64,000 bases of DNA from Pseudanabaena sp. Chao 1811 (GCF_027942295.1 NZ_CP101416.1:3892501-3956500); one strand, 5' to 3'. Positions 53,198 to 62,923 are shown, numbered from the stretch's first letter. The notes: generated by a model not told the origin, from the letters alone. A program made the numbers and translations.

Positions 53198-53870
53198 TTG
53201 TAAAATCTTCTTGTATAAAGCAATAAACTTGTCTCGTAAAGTAGAAAATTGCAGGAGTTTGTGTAAACAATCATTTCCAGAGTTTAGCAGCTTAAATATA
53301 TCGCTATTTCTTGGTGACTTTAAACCCTTATCCTGCTATTTTAAGCATCTAATTATATAAATAGCAAAAGAGATTAGTTTTTCTTTACATCACTATACAA
53401 GGTTTCTGAATTGATGTTGATAGCTAGTTAAAGGCTATATTTATCCATATTTAATTAAAACACAAGACATTATATAACTTTATAACTTTTCCATAACTCT
53501 TTTATAACTTTCAAGATATTGATAGCCATCAGCGGGTTTCATTTGCTACCTTTTATGTTGTATTTCTACGCACCTTAGAATAAGGGCAAAGGTTGACTTA
53601 CAGCTATTCCTATAGCAGCTATTTTTGAAAATTATTCAGCGTTACGCAAAATACTAAATATTTGGTGTATAGTGATTCCTATGATTTAGGATTAAGTATT
53701 GTATTAATTCATCTTGTAGATCATAATCTAACTTGTGCTTAATACTCATGTTAGTAAAAAGTGCCAGTTGCATTAAAAATGTATTTTTCTGTACAGATTT
53801 AAAATGTATTATCTCTGACAACTGTATCCTTAAATTTAAATATATTAAGTAATTTTAGAGGTGGGCTTCG
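53198..53870. other. Long AT-rich divergent region of the polysaccharide locus
   Basis: This 673-bp AT-rich gap separates the two arms of the polysaccharide locus. On the minus strand an exact TATAAT lies at 53357-53352, a possible -10 for wecG-autokinase with a leader of about 150 nt. On the plus strand AGAGGTG precedes the ATG at 53871. I see no gene, repeat or palindrome. It is a likely site for regulation of the locus. Confidence 0.45.
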
Positions 53871-54377
53871 ATGGTCTTTATTGATCTCAGTCCCTTCAAG
53901 ATAATCTTCCCATTTTTGCTTTATTCTTTGATGGTGAGGGAGGTCAAATTGCAGAGAAGGTGTGACAAAAATCGAAAACGCTCAAAACGTCGAGCCATTT
54001 ATTGTCCAATTCACGGATGTTATCTTGATAGTGTTAGTCCCAAATATCCTCTATTTGCTGATCGTGCTGAGCAGCTACAACAGCGAGGTATGCCACGCCA
54101 AAATGCCTTGATGCTTGTAGCAAGTCGAATAGCTGTACCTCTGGATGGAGAATGGATTGAGGCTTTTTGGTGTGACCAGTGTCAGCAAACAAATTGGTAT
54201 CACGTATGTAAAGGTGAGGATCGCACTTTTCGTGTTTTGATTGCACCATACGAGCTTTGGCAATATGTGACAGGGGCTATTTCGCCTGATGGCAATCCAT
54301 CCGTTGGCGAGTTTACTCGTAAAAATGCCCGAATGGTTGACTATAGTGGGATTAAAGATTTTCATTTTGTAGTCTAA
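53871..54377 (+). CDS. Conserved hypothetical zinc-ribbon-like protein
   Basis: A 168-residue protein. The N-terminus is hydrophobic (LSPFKIIFPFLLYSLMV), then a strongly basic part (KLQRRCDKNRKRSKRRAIYC), then pairs CPIHGC and CDQC that could bind a metal. The rest contains WYHVCKGEDRTFRVLIAPYE. The family is unknown to me. The ATG at 53871 has AGAGGTG about nine bases upstream; an ATG at 53931 has no such site. It lies 66 bp before rfbG and may belong to the glycan operon. Confidence 0.65.
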   Translation: MVFIDLSPFKIIFPFLLYSLMVREVKLQRRCDKNRKRSKRRAIYCPIHGCYLDSVSPKYPLFADRAEQLQQRGMPRQNALMLVASRIAVPLDGEWIEAFWCDQCQQTNWYHVCKGEDRTFRVLIAPYELWQYVTGAISPDGNPSVGEFTRKNARMVDYSGIKDFHFVV

Positions 54378-54443
54378 ATGGATTCAGTATTAGTGTTCTC
54401 ACCAGCCATATATTAATTAGGTGAGTTAAAAGTAAATAGATCT

Positions 54444-55514
54444 ATGAATAGTGCCTTTTGGAATGGAAAACGAGTATTACTGACAGGGCATACTGGCTTT
54501 AAAGGGAGTTGGTTATCTTTGTGGCTACAATCTGTTGGTGTTGATTTATGGGGATATGCATTGCAGCCACCTACAGATCCTAGTTTGTTTGAACTTGCTC
54601 GTGTAGCAGAAGGGATGAATTCTGTGATAGGAGATGTTTGCGATCGCGAGCATTTACAGAAGGTTATTGCTGAGTGTAAGCCCGAAATAGTGATCCATAT
54701 GGCAGCCCAATCAGTAGTCCGCTCTTCCTATACTGATCCTGTATCCACTTACAGTACAAATGTGATGGGAACTGTCAACCTCTTAGAAGCAATCCGTCAG
54801 GTGGGTGGTGTTCGAGTCGTGGTCAATGTTACTACAGACAAATGTTATGAAAATAAAGAATGGGTCTGGGGATATCGCGAGAATGATCCCTTGGGTGGTT
54901 ATGATCCCTACAGTAGCAGTAAAGCTTGCTCGGAATTAGTTACATCTTCTTATCGGGATTCATTTTTTCATCCTAGCGAATATGCTAACCATGGTGTAGC
55001 GATCGCATCTGCTCGTGCGGGTAATGTCATTGGTGGTGGTGATTGGACACCTGACGGGCTAGTGGCTGACATTACTAAATCATTACTAAGCAAGCAGCCA
55101 ATTTTAATTCGTAATCCCTATGCAACTCGCCCTTGGCAACATGTACTAGATGCCTTAAATGGCTATTTAGTCCTAGTAGAAAAGCTCTACAATAACGGTT
55201 CTGCTTTTGCTGATGCTTGGAATTTTGGTCCTTACGAGTCCTCAATCAAGCCAGTTGGTTGGCTAGTAGATCAACTACTATCTCTATGGGGAGAAAATGT
55301 TTATTGGGAACAAGATAAAGGCTATCAGCCCCATGAAGCTAACTCCCTAAGTTTAGATTGCTCAAAAGCACGTCTTAAAATGGGATGGGAACCGAAATTG
55401 TCTCTTATAGAAGCTTTAGAACAAATTATCGTGTGGACTAGATCCTATCACTCAGGGGAAGATATGCAGGAAATTACGAAAGCTGCAATTCATAGATTTA
55501 TGGCAATTATTTAA
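54444..55514 (+). CDS. rfbG: CDP-glucose 4,6-dehydratase (RfbG)
   Basis: A 356-residue extended SDR that converts CDP-glucose to CDP-4-keto-6-deoxyglucose. It starts NSAFWNGKRVLLTGHTGFKG with the NAD-binding motif. The catalytic YxxxK is YSSSK in YDPYSSSKACSELV. The TRPWQHVLDALNGYLVLVEK segment is typical of RfbG. It starts the sugar part of the plus-strand operon; its partner rfbF lies 3.4 kb downstream rather than adjacent. Confidence 0.93.
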   Translation: MNSAFWNGKRVLLTGHTGFKGSWLSLWLQSVGVDLWGYALQPPTDPSLFELARVAEGMNSVIGDVCDREHLQKVIAECKPEIVIHMAAQSVVRSSYTDPVSTYSTNVMGTVNLLEAIRQVGGVRVVVNVTTDKCYENKEWVWGYRENDPLGGYDPYSSSKACSELVTSSYRDSFFHPSEYANHGVAIASARAGNVIGGGDWTPDGLVADITKSLLSKQPILIRNPYATRPWQHVLDALNGYLVLVEKLYNNGSAFADAWNFGPYESSIKPVGWLVDQLLSLWGENVYWEQDKGYQPHEANSLSLDCSKARLKMGWEPKLSLIEALEQIIVWTRSYHSGEDMQEITKAAIHRFMAII

Positions 55515-55566
55515 TTGTGTAATAGGTAGTAAACTAACCAGTCAATTGTTTATTTAGAGGTAGCCA

Positions 55567-56847
55567 ATGAGCAAACATTCCGAGACATCGAACTCAATAG
55601 AGAAACAACTGAGTAAAACACCTAAATGCCAATTTTGTGGTTCGGGCTTGAAGCATACCCTAGTTGATCTGGGAATGTCACCACTATGCGAGAGCTTTTT
55701 AACTTCAGAACAACTTAATCAAATGGAAGCATTTTATCCATTACATGTTCGAGTGTGCGAAAACTGCTTTTTAGCTCAATTGGAAGCATATGTTAGTCCA
55801 GAACATATATTTACAGAATATGCCTACTTTTCTTCTTATGCAGATACTTGGTTAAAACAATGCAAGGAATATACAGATCAAGTTGTTGAACAGTTCCATC
55901 TTAATGAAAATAGTCAAGTAATTGAGATCGCTAGTAATGATGGATATCTTCTGCAATACTTTGTTGAGAAAAATATCCCTGTGCTTGGAGTTGAGCCTGC
56001 GACTAACATTGCGAAAGTTGCGATCGCTAAAGGTATTCCCACTTTAAATGAATTCTTTGGGCAAGAATGTGCGCGTAAACTAGTTCAACAAGGTAAGCAA
56101 GCCGATTTAATTGCCGCAAACAATGTGTTAGCACATGTACCAGATTTAAACGATTTTGTTGCAGGGATCAAGATTTTGCTTAAGCCCCAAGGTGTTGCTA
56201 CGGGAGAAATTCAACATCTGGTGAAATTGATGGCATCTAACCAATTTGACACAATTTATCATGAGCATTTCTGCTATCACACATTTACGACTCTCGAAAA
56301 AATCTTTGCCGCGCATGGTTTAACCCTGTTTGATGTGGAAGAGTTACCAACTCATGGTGGCTCCTTAAGGATTTATGCCCGTCATGCCGAGGACTTATCA
56401 AAACCAATTAGCGATCGCGCAGTAAAATTGAAAGAGCATGAAAGATCCGATGGCTTCGCTTCCATTGAACGCTACACCAATTTTGATGAACAAGTTCGAG
56501 AAACTAAGAGGAAATTACTCGACTTTTTGATTAAAGCTAAGCGTGAAGGAAAAACTGTCGTTGGCTATGGTGCACCGGGTAAAGGTAACACATTGCTTAA
56601 TTATTGTGGCATTCGGACAGACTTTCTAGATTACACAGTTGATCGCAATCCCTATAAGCATGGCAAGTTTTTGCCAGGAACCCACATTCCCATCTATTCT
56701 CCTAGCAAGATTCAAGAAACCAAGCCAGACTATGTAATGATTTTGCCTTGGAACTTTAAAGACGAAATCATTGAACAAATGAGTGTAATTCGGGATTGGG
56801 GGGGCCAGTTTGTGGTTCCAATTCCTGAAATCCAAATTTATTCCTAA
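55567..56847 (+). CDS. Sugar-nucleotide C-methyltransferase (NovU/TylCIII type)
   Basis: A 426-residue class I methyltransferase with an N-terminal zinc-binding part (CQFCGSGLKHTLVDLGMSPL, VRVCENCFLAQL), an S-adenosylmethionine fold (VIEIASNDGYLLQYFVEKNI, VLGVEPATNIAKVA) and a C-terminal partner domain (TVVGYGAPGKGNTLLNYCGI). Homologues methylate a sugar carbon on NDP-keto-deoxysugars. Together with rfbF and rfbG it suggests a branched or C-methylated CDP-deoxysugar. GAGGTAG precedes the start. No HIP1 site was found downstream of about 56.4 kb until 62.36 kb. Confidence 0.92.
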   Translation: MSKHSETSNSIEKQLSKTPKCQFCGSGLKHTLVDLGMSPLCESFLTSEQLNQMEAFYPLHVRVCENCFLAQLEAYVSPEHIFTEYAYFSSYADTWLKQCKEYTDQVVEQFHLNENSQVIEIASNDGYLLQYFVEKNIPVLGVEPATNIAKVAIAKGIPTLNEFFGQECARKLVQQGKQADLIAANNVLAHVPDLNDFVAGIKILLKPQGVATGEIQHLVKLMASNQFDTIYHEHFCYHTFTTLEKIFAAHGLTLFDVEELPTHGGSLRIYARHAEDLSKPISDRAVKLKEHERSDGFASIERYTNFDEQVRETKRKLLDFLIKAKREGKTVVGYGAPGKGNTLLNYCGIRTDFLDYTVDRNPYKHGKFLPGTHIPIYSPSKIQETKPDYVMILPWNFKDEIIEQMSVIRDWGGQFVVPIPEIQIYS

Positions 56848-56854
56848 GGTATAA

Positions 56855-57403
56855 ATGCTATTCACACAGACCGATCTAGAAGGTGCTTACATTGTTGAGC
56901 CAGAAAAACTGAATGATAATCGCGGATATTTTGCACGTACTTGGTGTCAGAAAGAGTTTCAAATTCGAAACCTTGATGCCAACTTAGTACAATGTAGTAT
57001 TTCTTTTAACAAAAAAAAGGGAACACTAAGAGGAATGCATTTACAACTCCCTCCATCCGCGGAAACAAAGCTTGTAAGATGTACAAGAGGGTCAGTCTAT
57101 GACGTTATTATAGATCTCCGATTAGACTCTACAACCTATTTACAGTGGATAGCTATTACCCTTACCGCTGACAATAGTAAAGCTCTATATATCCCAAAAG
57201 GCTTTGCTCATGGATTTCAAACATTGGAAGATAACACAGAAATCTTTTATCAAATGTCTGATTTTTATAGCCCTACTTGTGCTGTTGGTTTTCGCTGGAA
57301 TGATCCAGCATTCAAGATTCATTGGTTAGAAGAAATTAGTGTTATATCTGAGCGTGATCAGCAATATAAAGATTACACCCCAGCAATACTTCTAGATATT
57401 TAG
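56855..57403 (+). CDS. rfbC: dTDP-4-dehydrorhamnose 3,5-epimerase family (RfbC-like)
   Basis: A 182-residue cupin-type epimerase: LNDNRGYFARTWCQKEF, the catalytic-region KKGTLRGMHLQLPPSAETKL, VRCTRGSVYDVIIDLRLDS and LYIPKGFAHGFQTLED. Length fits RfbC. With no dTDP-glucose genes (rfbA, rfbB, rfbD) nearby, and CDP-sugar genes on both sides, it may act on a CDP-4-keto-deoxysugar. It starts seven bases past the methyltransferase stop with an AAGG site. Confidence 0.9.
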   Translation: MLFTQTDLEGAYIVEPEKLNDNRGYFARTWCQKEFQIRNLDANLVQCSISFNKKKGTLRGMHLQLPPSAETKLVRCTRGSVYDVIIDLRLDSTTYLQWIAITLTADNSKALYIPKGFAHGFQTLEDNTEIFYQMSDFYSPTCAVGFRWNDPAFKIHWLEEISVISERDQQYKDYTPAILLDI

Positions 57404-57465
57404 GACGCTAATACTTGTTAGATTCTTAGAAGTAATGAATTTTGCAACAGTTTAAACTTGTAGAT

Positions 57466-58800
57466 ATGGCTAACAAATTGGAAAATCAAATACATACAAC
57501 ACATCAAATTGGATTAAATATATATGAACTCATTTCAGAGCTATATCCAATTTGTCGGAGTATAACTGGCAATGGGGTTCGCAAATCACTAAATATATTA
57601 AAAAAATACATTCCATTAGAAATCCATGAAATTCCCACAGGGACAAAAGTATTTGATTGGGAAATCCCCAAAGAGTGGAATGTTCGGGATGCTTATGTAA
57701 AAAATCAATATGGACAGAAAGTTATTGATTTTCAGAAGTCCAACCTTCATTTAGTTAACTACAGTATCCCAATTCATCAAACAATGTCTTTGGCAGATTT
57801 AAGTAAACATCTGTTTACACTTCCTGATCATCCTCATTGGATTCCCTATCGAACTTCTTACTATCATGAGAATTGGGGCTTTTGTCTTAGCTACAATGAT
57901 TTTACAAACTTTGAAGATGGCGAATACGAGGTTTACATTGATTCTTCTCTTCAAGATGGACATCTGACCTATGGAGAATATTACTTGTCTGGGGAAACTG
58001 ATGAAGAAGTTCTATTTTCATGCCATATCTGCCATCCATCTCTTTGTAATGACAATTTATCAGGTATGGCTTTAGCAACATTTTTAGCCAAACATATTAA
58101 TTCTTTCCCAAGACGATATTCTTATAGATTTATCTTTATCCCTGGCACAATTGGTTCAATCACTTGGCTTAGTTTAAATGAGAGTCAAACTCATAAAATA
58201 AGGCATGGACTAGTAATATCAGGCGTTGGAGATAGTGGCAGCATGACCTATAAACAAAGTCGCCAAGGTAATGCAGAAATTGATAAAATTGTTGCTCATG
58301 TCTTGCAGGATTTAGACAAACACTACACTATTGAAGAGTTTTCTCCATATGGTTATGATGAAAGGCAATACTGCTCTCCTGGTTTTAATTTGCCAATTGG
58401 TAGACTAGGTAGAACCCCTTTTGGGTGCTATCCTGAATATCATACATCGGCTGACAATTTAGAGTTTGTTAAACTTAATTCCTTAGAGGAATCTTGGATA
58501 GCTTACCTTAATATTTTTGAAATTCTAGAAAACAATAAAGTGTATTTGAATACAAACTCTAAATGCGAACCTCAGTTAGGTAAACGAGGTTTGTATGGAA
58601 GTTTAGGCGGTTTACAAGATAAAAAAATCCAAGAAATGGCACTACTATGGGTACTTAATTTTTCGGATGGTGATCATACTTTATTAGATATAGCTACCAG
58701 ATCTAAGCTCAAGTTTAAGTTAATATTAAAAGCGTCAATTTCTTTGTTAAAAGCTGGACTGTTACAAGAACGCAATAGAGATATTACTAATAGTAAATAG
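57466..58800 (+). CDS. DUF4910 aminopeptidase-like protein
   Basis: A 444-residue protein of the DUF4910 family (with a DUF2172-like insert and a C-terminal winged helix). Likely zinc ligands lie in CHICHPSLCNDNLSGMAL and GCYPEYHTSADNLEFV, an M28-like arrangement. The region after 370 (YGSLGGLQDKKIQEMALLWV) is the winged-helix part. Such genes turn up in bacterial glycan loci, but their reaction is not known. I use the ATG at 57466 (MANKLENQIH), because the earlier TTG at 57442 is poor. Confidence 0.87.
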   Translation: MANKLENQIHTTHQIGLNIYELISELYPICRSITGNGVRKSLNILKKYIPLEIHEIPTGTKVFDWEIPKEWNVRDAYVKNQYGQKVIDFQKSNLHLVNYSIPIHQTMSLADLSKHLFTLPDHPHWIPYRTSYYHENWGFCLSYNDFTNFEDGEYEVYIDSSLQDGHLTYGEYYLSGETDEEVLFSCHICHPSLCNDNLSGMALATFLAKHINSFPRRYSYRFIFIPGTIGSITWLSLNESQTHKIRHGLVISGVGDSGSMTYKQSRQGNAEIDKIVAHVLQDLDKHYTIEEFSPYGYDERQYCSPGFNLPIGRLGRTPFGCYPEYHTSADNLEFVKLNSLEESWIAYLNIFEILENNKVYLNTNSKCEPQLGKRGLYGSLGGLQDKKIQEMALLWVLNFSDGDHTLLDIATRSKLKFKLILKASISLLKAGLLQERNRDITNSK

Positions 58801-58886
58801 TTATTAATATTTAAATATAAATTCTATTTATTAAGTCAAAATTTGCAAAAATTCAACTATCTATCTATTTATCATTTTCATTTATT

Positions 58887-59669
58887 ATGAAAGTTGTACT
58901 ATTTTGTGGTGGTCTTGGTACTAGATTAAAAGAATATTCTGAAACTATTCCAAAGCCTATGGTCGAGATTGGTTATCGTCCTATTATTTGGCATTTAATG
59001 CGCTACTATGCTCATTTTGGGCATAAAGAATTCATTCTATGTCTTGGTTACAGGGGGGACTATATCAAAAAATATTTTCTGGATTACAACGAATGTATGT
59101 CAAATAATTTCACAATATCTGAAGGGGGTAAAAAAATTGAGCTACATACTAGTGATATTGAGGATTGGAAAATTACATTTGTTGATACGGGCTTAAATGC
59201 AAATCTGGGACAACGTTTAGTAGCTGTCAAAAAAATCTTAGCAGGAGAAGAGGTTTTCTTAGCAAACTATTCAGATGGTCTTACTGATCTTAACCTTGAT
59301 TTATATCTTGACAACTTTTGCAAGCATGATAAAGTTGCAAGCTTTTTGGCTGTACAACCATCTCAATCTTTTCATGTTGTCTCATGGAATAAGGATGAAC
59401 TAGTTGAAAGTATTAAACCTGTTGGTAATTCTGGATTGTGGATTAATGGAGGCTTTTTTGCTTTTAAACAATCAATTTTTGATTATATTCAAGAGCAAGA
59501 AGAGCTAGTAATTGAGCCATTTCAAAGATTGATTCAAAAACAAGAGATAATCGCATATAAAAATCAAGGCTTTTGGGCTTGTATGGATACCTTTAAAGAA
59601 AAGAATATGTTTGATGAGATGTATGCAAAAGGTAATACTCCATGGGCTGTCTGGGATACTTCGCGTTAA
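58887..59669 (+). CDS. rfbF: Glucose-1-phosphate cytidylyltransferase (RfbF)
   Basis: A 260-residue nucleotidyltransferase that makes CDP-glucose. It begins MKVVLFCGGLGTRLKEYSET with the nucleotide-binding loop, followed by IPKPMVEIGYRPIIWHLMRY, then GFWACMDTFKEK near the C-terminus. It supplies the substrate for RfbG upstream. The gap before it is AT-rich with no ribosome-binding site. Confidence 0.93.
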   Translation: MKVVLFCGGLGTRLKEYSETIPKPMVEIGYRPIIWHLMRYYAHFGHKEFILCLGYRGDYIKKYFLDYNECMSNNFTISEGGKKIELHTSDIEDWKITFVDTGLNANLGQRLVAVKKILAGEEVFLANYSDGLTDLNLDLYLDNFCKHDKVASFLAVQPSQSFHVVSWNKDELVESIKPVGNSGLWINGGFFAFKQSIFDYIQEQEELVIEPFQRLIQKQEIIAYKNQGFWACMDTFKEKNMFDEMYAKGNTPWAVWDTSR

Positions 59670-59710
59670 TAAATATTAGTATGATTTTTTTTGGGAGAAC
59701 CTACCTTTCT

Positions 59711-60847
59711 ATGCTTAAAAAGCTACCAAGAGTTGCTTTTCTTTTGCACAATATTGATAGTGGGGGTGTAGAAAGAGTAGCTATTAACCTTCTTAAAGAA
59801 CTTGTTAAATATCCTATATCAATAGATCTAGTACTATTTGAGAAGAAGGGCAATTTTTTAAACGAAACCCCACCTGAGGTAAGAATTGTTGATTTGTCTA
59901 GCACAAGTTCTGGGAGGCTAAGGAAAATATTTCCTTTAGTTAAGTACCTTCGGCGGGAAAAGCCGTCTGTACTAGTTTCTAAGCTAGTACAATTTAATGT
60001 TATTGCTATAATCGCCAAGTTCTTTTCATTCATTCCATTACATATTCTTTTAGTAGAACACCTTAGTTTTGATTCTTTAGAAAATAAGATTAAAAATGAT
60101 CCCAAAGAAAAAATTGGTTTTCTCAATCAATTAAGAAAGATTTTTTATCCTAAAGCTAATGTAGTCGCCGCAGTTTCTCAAGGTTTAGCGCAAGCTTTAG
60201 AAAAAGACTTAAACATGAAAACGGGAACATTTAGGGTGCTTTATAACCCTGTTATTGATAAAAATCTAGTTACTAAGTCTCAATTGCCTGTCGAGCATCC
60301 TTGGTTTGAGTTTGGACAGCCACCAGTTTTTTTAGCTGCTGGAAGACTAGCACCTCAAAAAGATTTTCTTACACTAATTAAAGCTTTCGCTATTTTTCGG
60401 CAGAAGTACACTGCCCGATTAGTAATTTTAGGGGAAGGACCTGAACGCCAGATTTTAGAAGCTGAAATATCTCGACTAAATTTAGAGGCTGATGTTGCGT
60501 TACTCGGATTTACAGATAATCCTTATGCTTATATGAGTAAAGCTTCTGCATTTATTCTTTCTTCTCGCTTTGAAGCATTGCCAACAGTTTTGATTGAAGC
60601 GTTAGCTTGCGGATGTCAAGTAATTGCTACAGATTGTCCCTATGGTCCCAATGAAATATTAGTGAATGGCAAGTATGGAAAGTTAGTTAGTGTTGGTAAT
60701 ACTGATGAGCTAGCTGATGCAATAGAAAAAACCCTTGATAGTCCTATTGATCCTCAGCTTTTAAAGCTACGCGCCTATGATTTTAATTCTAAAAATGCAG
60801 TTGTGGAATATTTAAAAGCAATGAATTTAGATTACTTACTTGAATAA
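59711..60847 (+). CDS. GT4-type glycosyltransferase
   Basis: A 378-residue glycosyltransferase with the GT-B fold: RVAFLLHNIDSGGVERVAIN at the N-terminus and GRLAPQKDFLTLIKAFAIFR, VILGEGPERQILEAEISRLN and SSRFEALPTVLIEALACGCQ at the C-terminus, with the E-x7-E motif. It retains the anomeric configuration of the donor sugar. The start is uncertain; I chose the ATG at 59711 (MLKKLPRVAF) since a longer frame from 59642 overlaps rfbF. Confidence 0.9.
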   Translation: MLKKLPRVAFLLHNIDSGGVERVAINLLKELVKYPISIDLVLFEKKGNFLNETPPEVRIVDLSSTSSGRLRKIFPLVKYLRREKPSVLVSKLVQFNVIAIIAKFFSFIPLHILLVEHLSFDSLENKIKNDPKEKIGFLNQLRKIFYPKANVVAAVSQGLAQALEKDLNMKTGTFRVLYNPVIDKNLVTKSQLPVEHPWFEFGQPPVFLAAGRLAPQKDFLTLIKAFAIFRQKYTARLVILGEGPERQILEAEISRLNLEADVALLGFTDNPYAYMSKASAFILSSRFEALPTVLIEALACGCQVIATDCPYGPNEILVNGKYGKLVSVGNTDELADAIEKTLDSPIDPQLLKLRAYDFNSKNAVVEYLKAMNLDYLLE

Positions 60848-60960
60848 TATGTTGAAGATGTTTATGATGATTTAATGGATAAAAAGTTTTGGATAAGATG
60901 ATAAAACTAATTGATCTACTAAATAATAAATTCTAAAACCTTTCAAGAAATAAACAAGTT

Positions 60961-61929
60961 ATGCCTAAAGTTAGTATCGTTATCGTAAATTACAATTATG
61001 GCAAGTACCTAGATGAACGTATTAGAACAATATTGAATCAATCCTATAGAGACTTTGAGCTAATTATTATTGATAACGGTTCAACTGATAATAGTGTAGA
61101 AGTAATTAATCGTTACATATCTGACACTAGAGTACTCCCCAAATTTTATCCTGAAAATGATTTGCCTTTTAAACGTTGGAATGAGGCATTGAACTCAGCA
61201 ACTGGAGATTATTTCCTAATTACGGCTGCAGATGATAGTTCTTATCCAGCTTTATTGGAAAAAACAGTTGAGAAGTTAGATAAACATCCTTCTGTTGGAA
61301 TAGCATTTTCTCAATCTTGGGATATTGATGATCAAGGTAAACAATTACGTTCATGGAAAGAATGGACTGATAATTTAGATAAGGAACGTTGGGCAAAAGA
61401 CTTTATTGATGACGGAAAAAATGAATGTCAGTACCTTCTCTTTCAGTGTACTATTCCTAATCCTAGTGCTGCTTTGATAAGACGTACTGTATTTTTAGAA
61501 GCAGGAAAATTTGATACAAGTTTTCGATATCTAGCAGACTGGATGCTCTGGGTGAAAATGCTTTTGATTTCAGATATTGCATTTATATCTGAACCTCTAA
61601 ATAACTTTAGAACTCATACAGGATCGTTAACAAATGCCACAAGACAATCACTAGAATTTGAGGAAAGAGTAAGGATTATCAACTATCTATATATTAATAT
61701 AAAAGCTACAGATGAAACTTGGGAAGCTGTTTATAATCAAACCATTGGATATTGGTCGAATTTAATTTTAGAGAATAAAATTTCATTTGATAAAAGCAAG
61801 AAAATTTATAATATCTTGCAATCTATGGATCAAAATTTAAACTATAGATTAGCTAGACATCTGATTAAATATGGTTGGAGAAATTTTATAGATATGTTTA
61901 GTTATAAGACGGTCAATATCAAGGAGTAA
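60961..61929 (+). CDS. GT2 glycosyltransferase, first of a tandem pair
   Basis: A 322-residue GT-A enzyme: VSIVIVNYNYGKYLDERIRT at the start, IIIDNGSTDNSVEVINRY, an acidic TAADDSSYPALLEKTVEK and the C-terminal LADWMLWVKMLLISDIAF. It shares most of its core pattern with the next gene, including NECQ, TIPN and EPLNNFRTHT, so the pair arose by tandem duplication. The donor sugar is unknown. Confidence 0.9.
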   Translation: MPKVSIVIVNYNYGKYLDERIRTILNQSYRDFELIIIDNGSTDNSVEVINRYISDTRVLPKFYPENDLPFKRWNEALNSATGDYFLITAADDSSYPALLEKTVEKLDKHPSVGIAFSQSWDIDDQGKQLRSWKEWTDNLDKERWAKDFIDDGKNECQYLLFQCTIPNPSAALIRRTVFLEAGKFDTSFRYLADWMLWVKMLLISDIAFISEPLNNFRTHTGSLTNATRQSLEFEERVRIINYLYINIKATDETWEAVYNQTIGYWSNLILENKISFDKSKKIYNILQSMDQNLNYRLARHLIKYGWRNFIDMFSYKTVNIKE

Positions 61930-61936
61930 ATACTAT

Positions 61937-62878
61937 ATGACAAAAGTTAGTGTGATTATTCCTAACTATAACCATGCAAGGTTTCTAGAAAAGCGTATTC
62001 ATACTGTTCTACAACAAACCTATCAAGATTTTGAAGTCATATGTTTAGATGATGCTTCAACAGATGAAAGCAATTATATAATTGCTAAGTTTTCAGATAA
62101 TCACAGGGTTCAGACAATTTATAATACTGTCAATAGTGGTTCTCCTTTTAAACAGTGGGAAAAAGGTTTACAGGTTGCTAATGGAGAATATATTTGGATT
62201 GCTGAGTCAGATGACTATGCTGATTTGAGATTTTTAGACAAACTAGTACCTATTCTTGAGCAAAATCCAAATATTGGTTTAGTTTATTCCCAGTCTTTAG
62301 GGGTTGATGAAAATGATCATGTGATTCGTAATTGGAAAATATGGACAGATGATCTAGATAGCGATCGCTGGTCACATAACTTTATTAATAGTGGACGTAA
62401 CGAATGTCAGAATTATCTAATCTTTAAAAACACAATTCCTAATGCTAGCGCTGTACTTATGAGACGATCAGTTCTAGATAAAATTGGGAAGATTGATACT
62501 CAAATGCGATTGGCTGGAGATTGGTTACTCTGGGCAAAAATGTTAACAATTTCAGATATCGCTTTTGTTGCCGAACCTTTGAATAATTTTAGGACCCATA
62601 CTAACGTAGTGAGGAATACAAGTAAACCATATTTAGAGTTGGAAGAAAGGCTTCAGGTAGTTCACTATATTTCTCAACAAATAGATGTCCCTCATGGTTT
62701 TTGGGACATAGTTTTTATTCCATCAATTGGATGGTGGATGAGGATGTTGTTCCGTGGTGAAATTCCTTTAAGTAGAAGTCACAAAATTTATCAATCACTA
62801 AAAAATATTGATCCAAATATAAACTGTCGTCTGTTTACAATATTTTTCAAAACGCTAAAAAATAAATTATCTTTATGA
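61937..62878 (+). CDS. GT2 glycosyltransferase, second of a tandem pair
   Basis: A 313-residue paralogue of the preceding protein: VSVIIPNYNHARFLEKRIHT, VICLDDASTDESNYIIAKF, WIAESDDYADLRFLDKLVPI, GDWLLWAKMLTISDIAFVAE. The metal-binding region is SDD here, against ADD in the first. It begins seven bases after the first gene with an AGGAG site. The only HIP1 site between 56.42 kb and the end of the window that I saw lies inside it, near 62360. Confidence 0.9.
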   Translation: MTKVSVIIPNYNHARFLEKRIHTVLQQTYQDFEVICLDDASTDESNYIIAKFSDNHRVQTIYNTVNSGSPFKQWEKGLQVANGEYIWIAESDDYADLRFLDKLVPILEQNPNIGLVYSQSLGVDENDHVIRNWKIWTDDLDSDRWSHNFINSGRNECQNYLIFKNTIPNASAVLMRRSVLDKIGKIDTQMRLAGDWLLWAKMLTISDIAFVAEPLNNFRTHTNVVRNTSKPYLELEERLQVVHYISQQIDVPHGFWDIVFIPSIGWWMRMLFRGEIPLSRSHKIYQSLKNIDPNINCRLFTIFFKTLKNKLSL

Positions 62879-62923
62879 AATTAAATTCTAAGGATTTTAT
62901 TGATTGTAATCTCTTGAATAACT

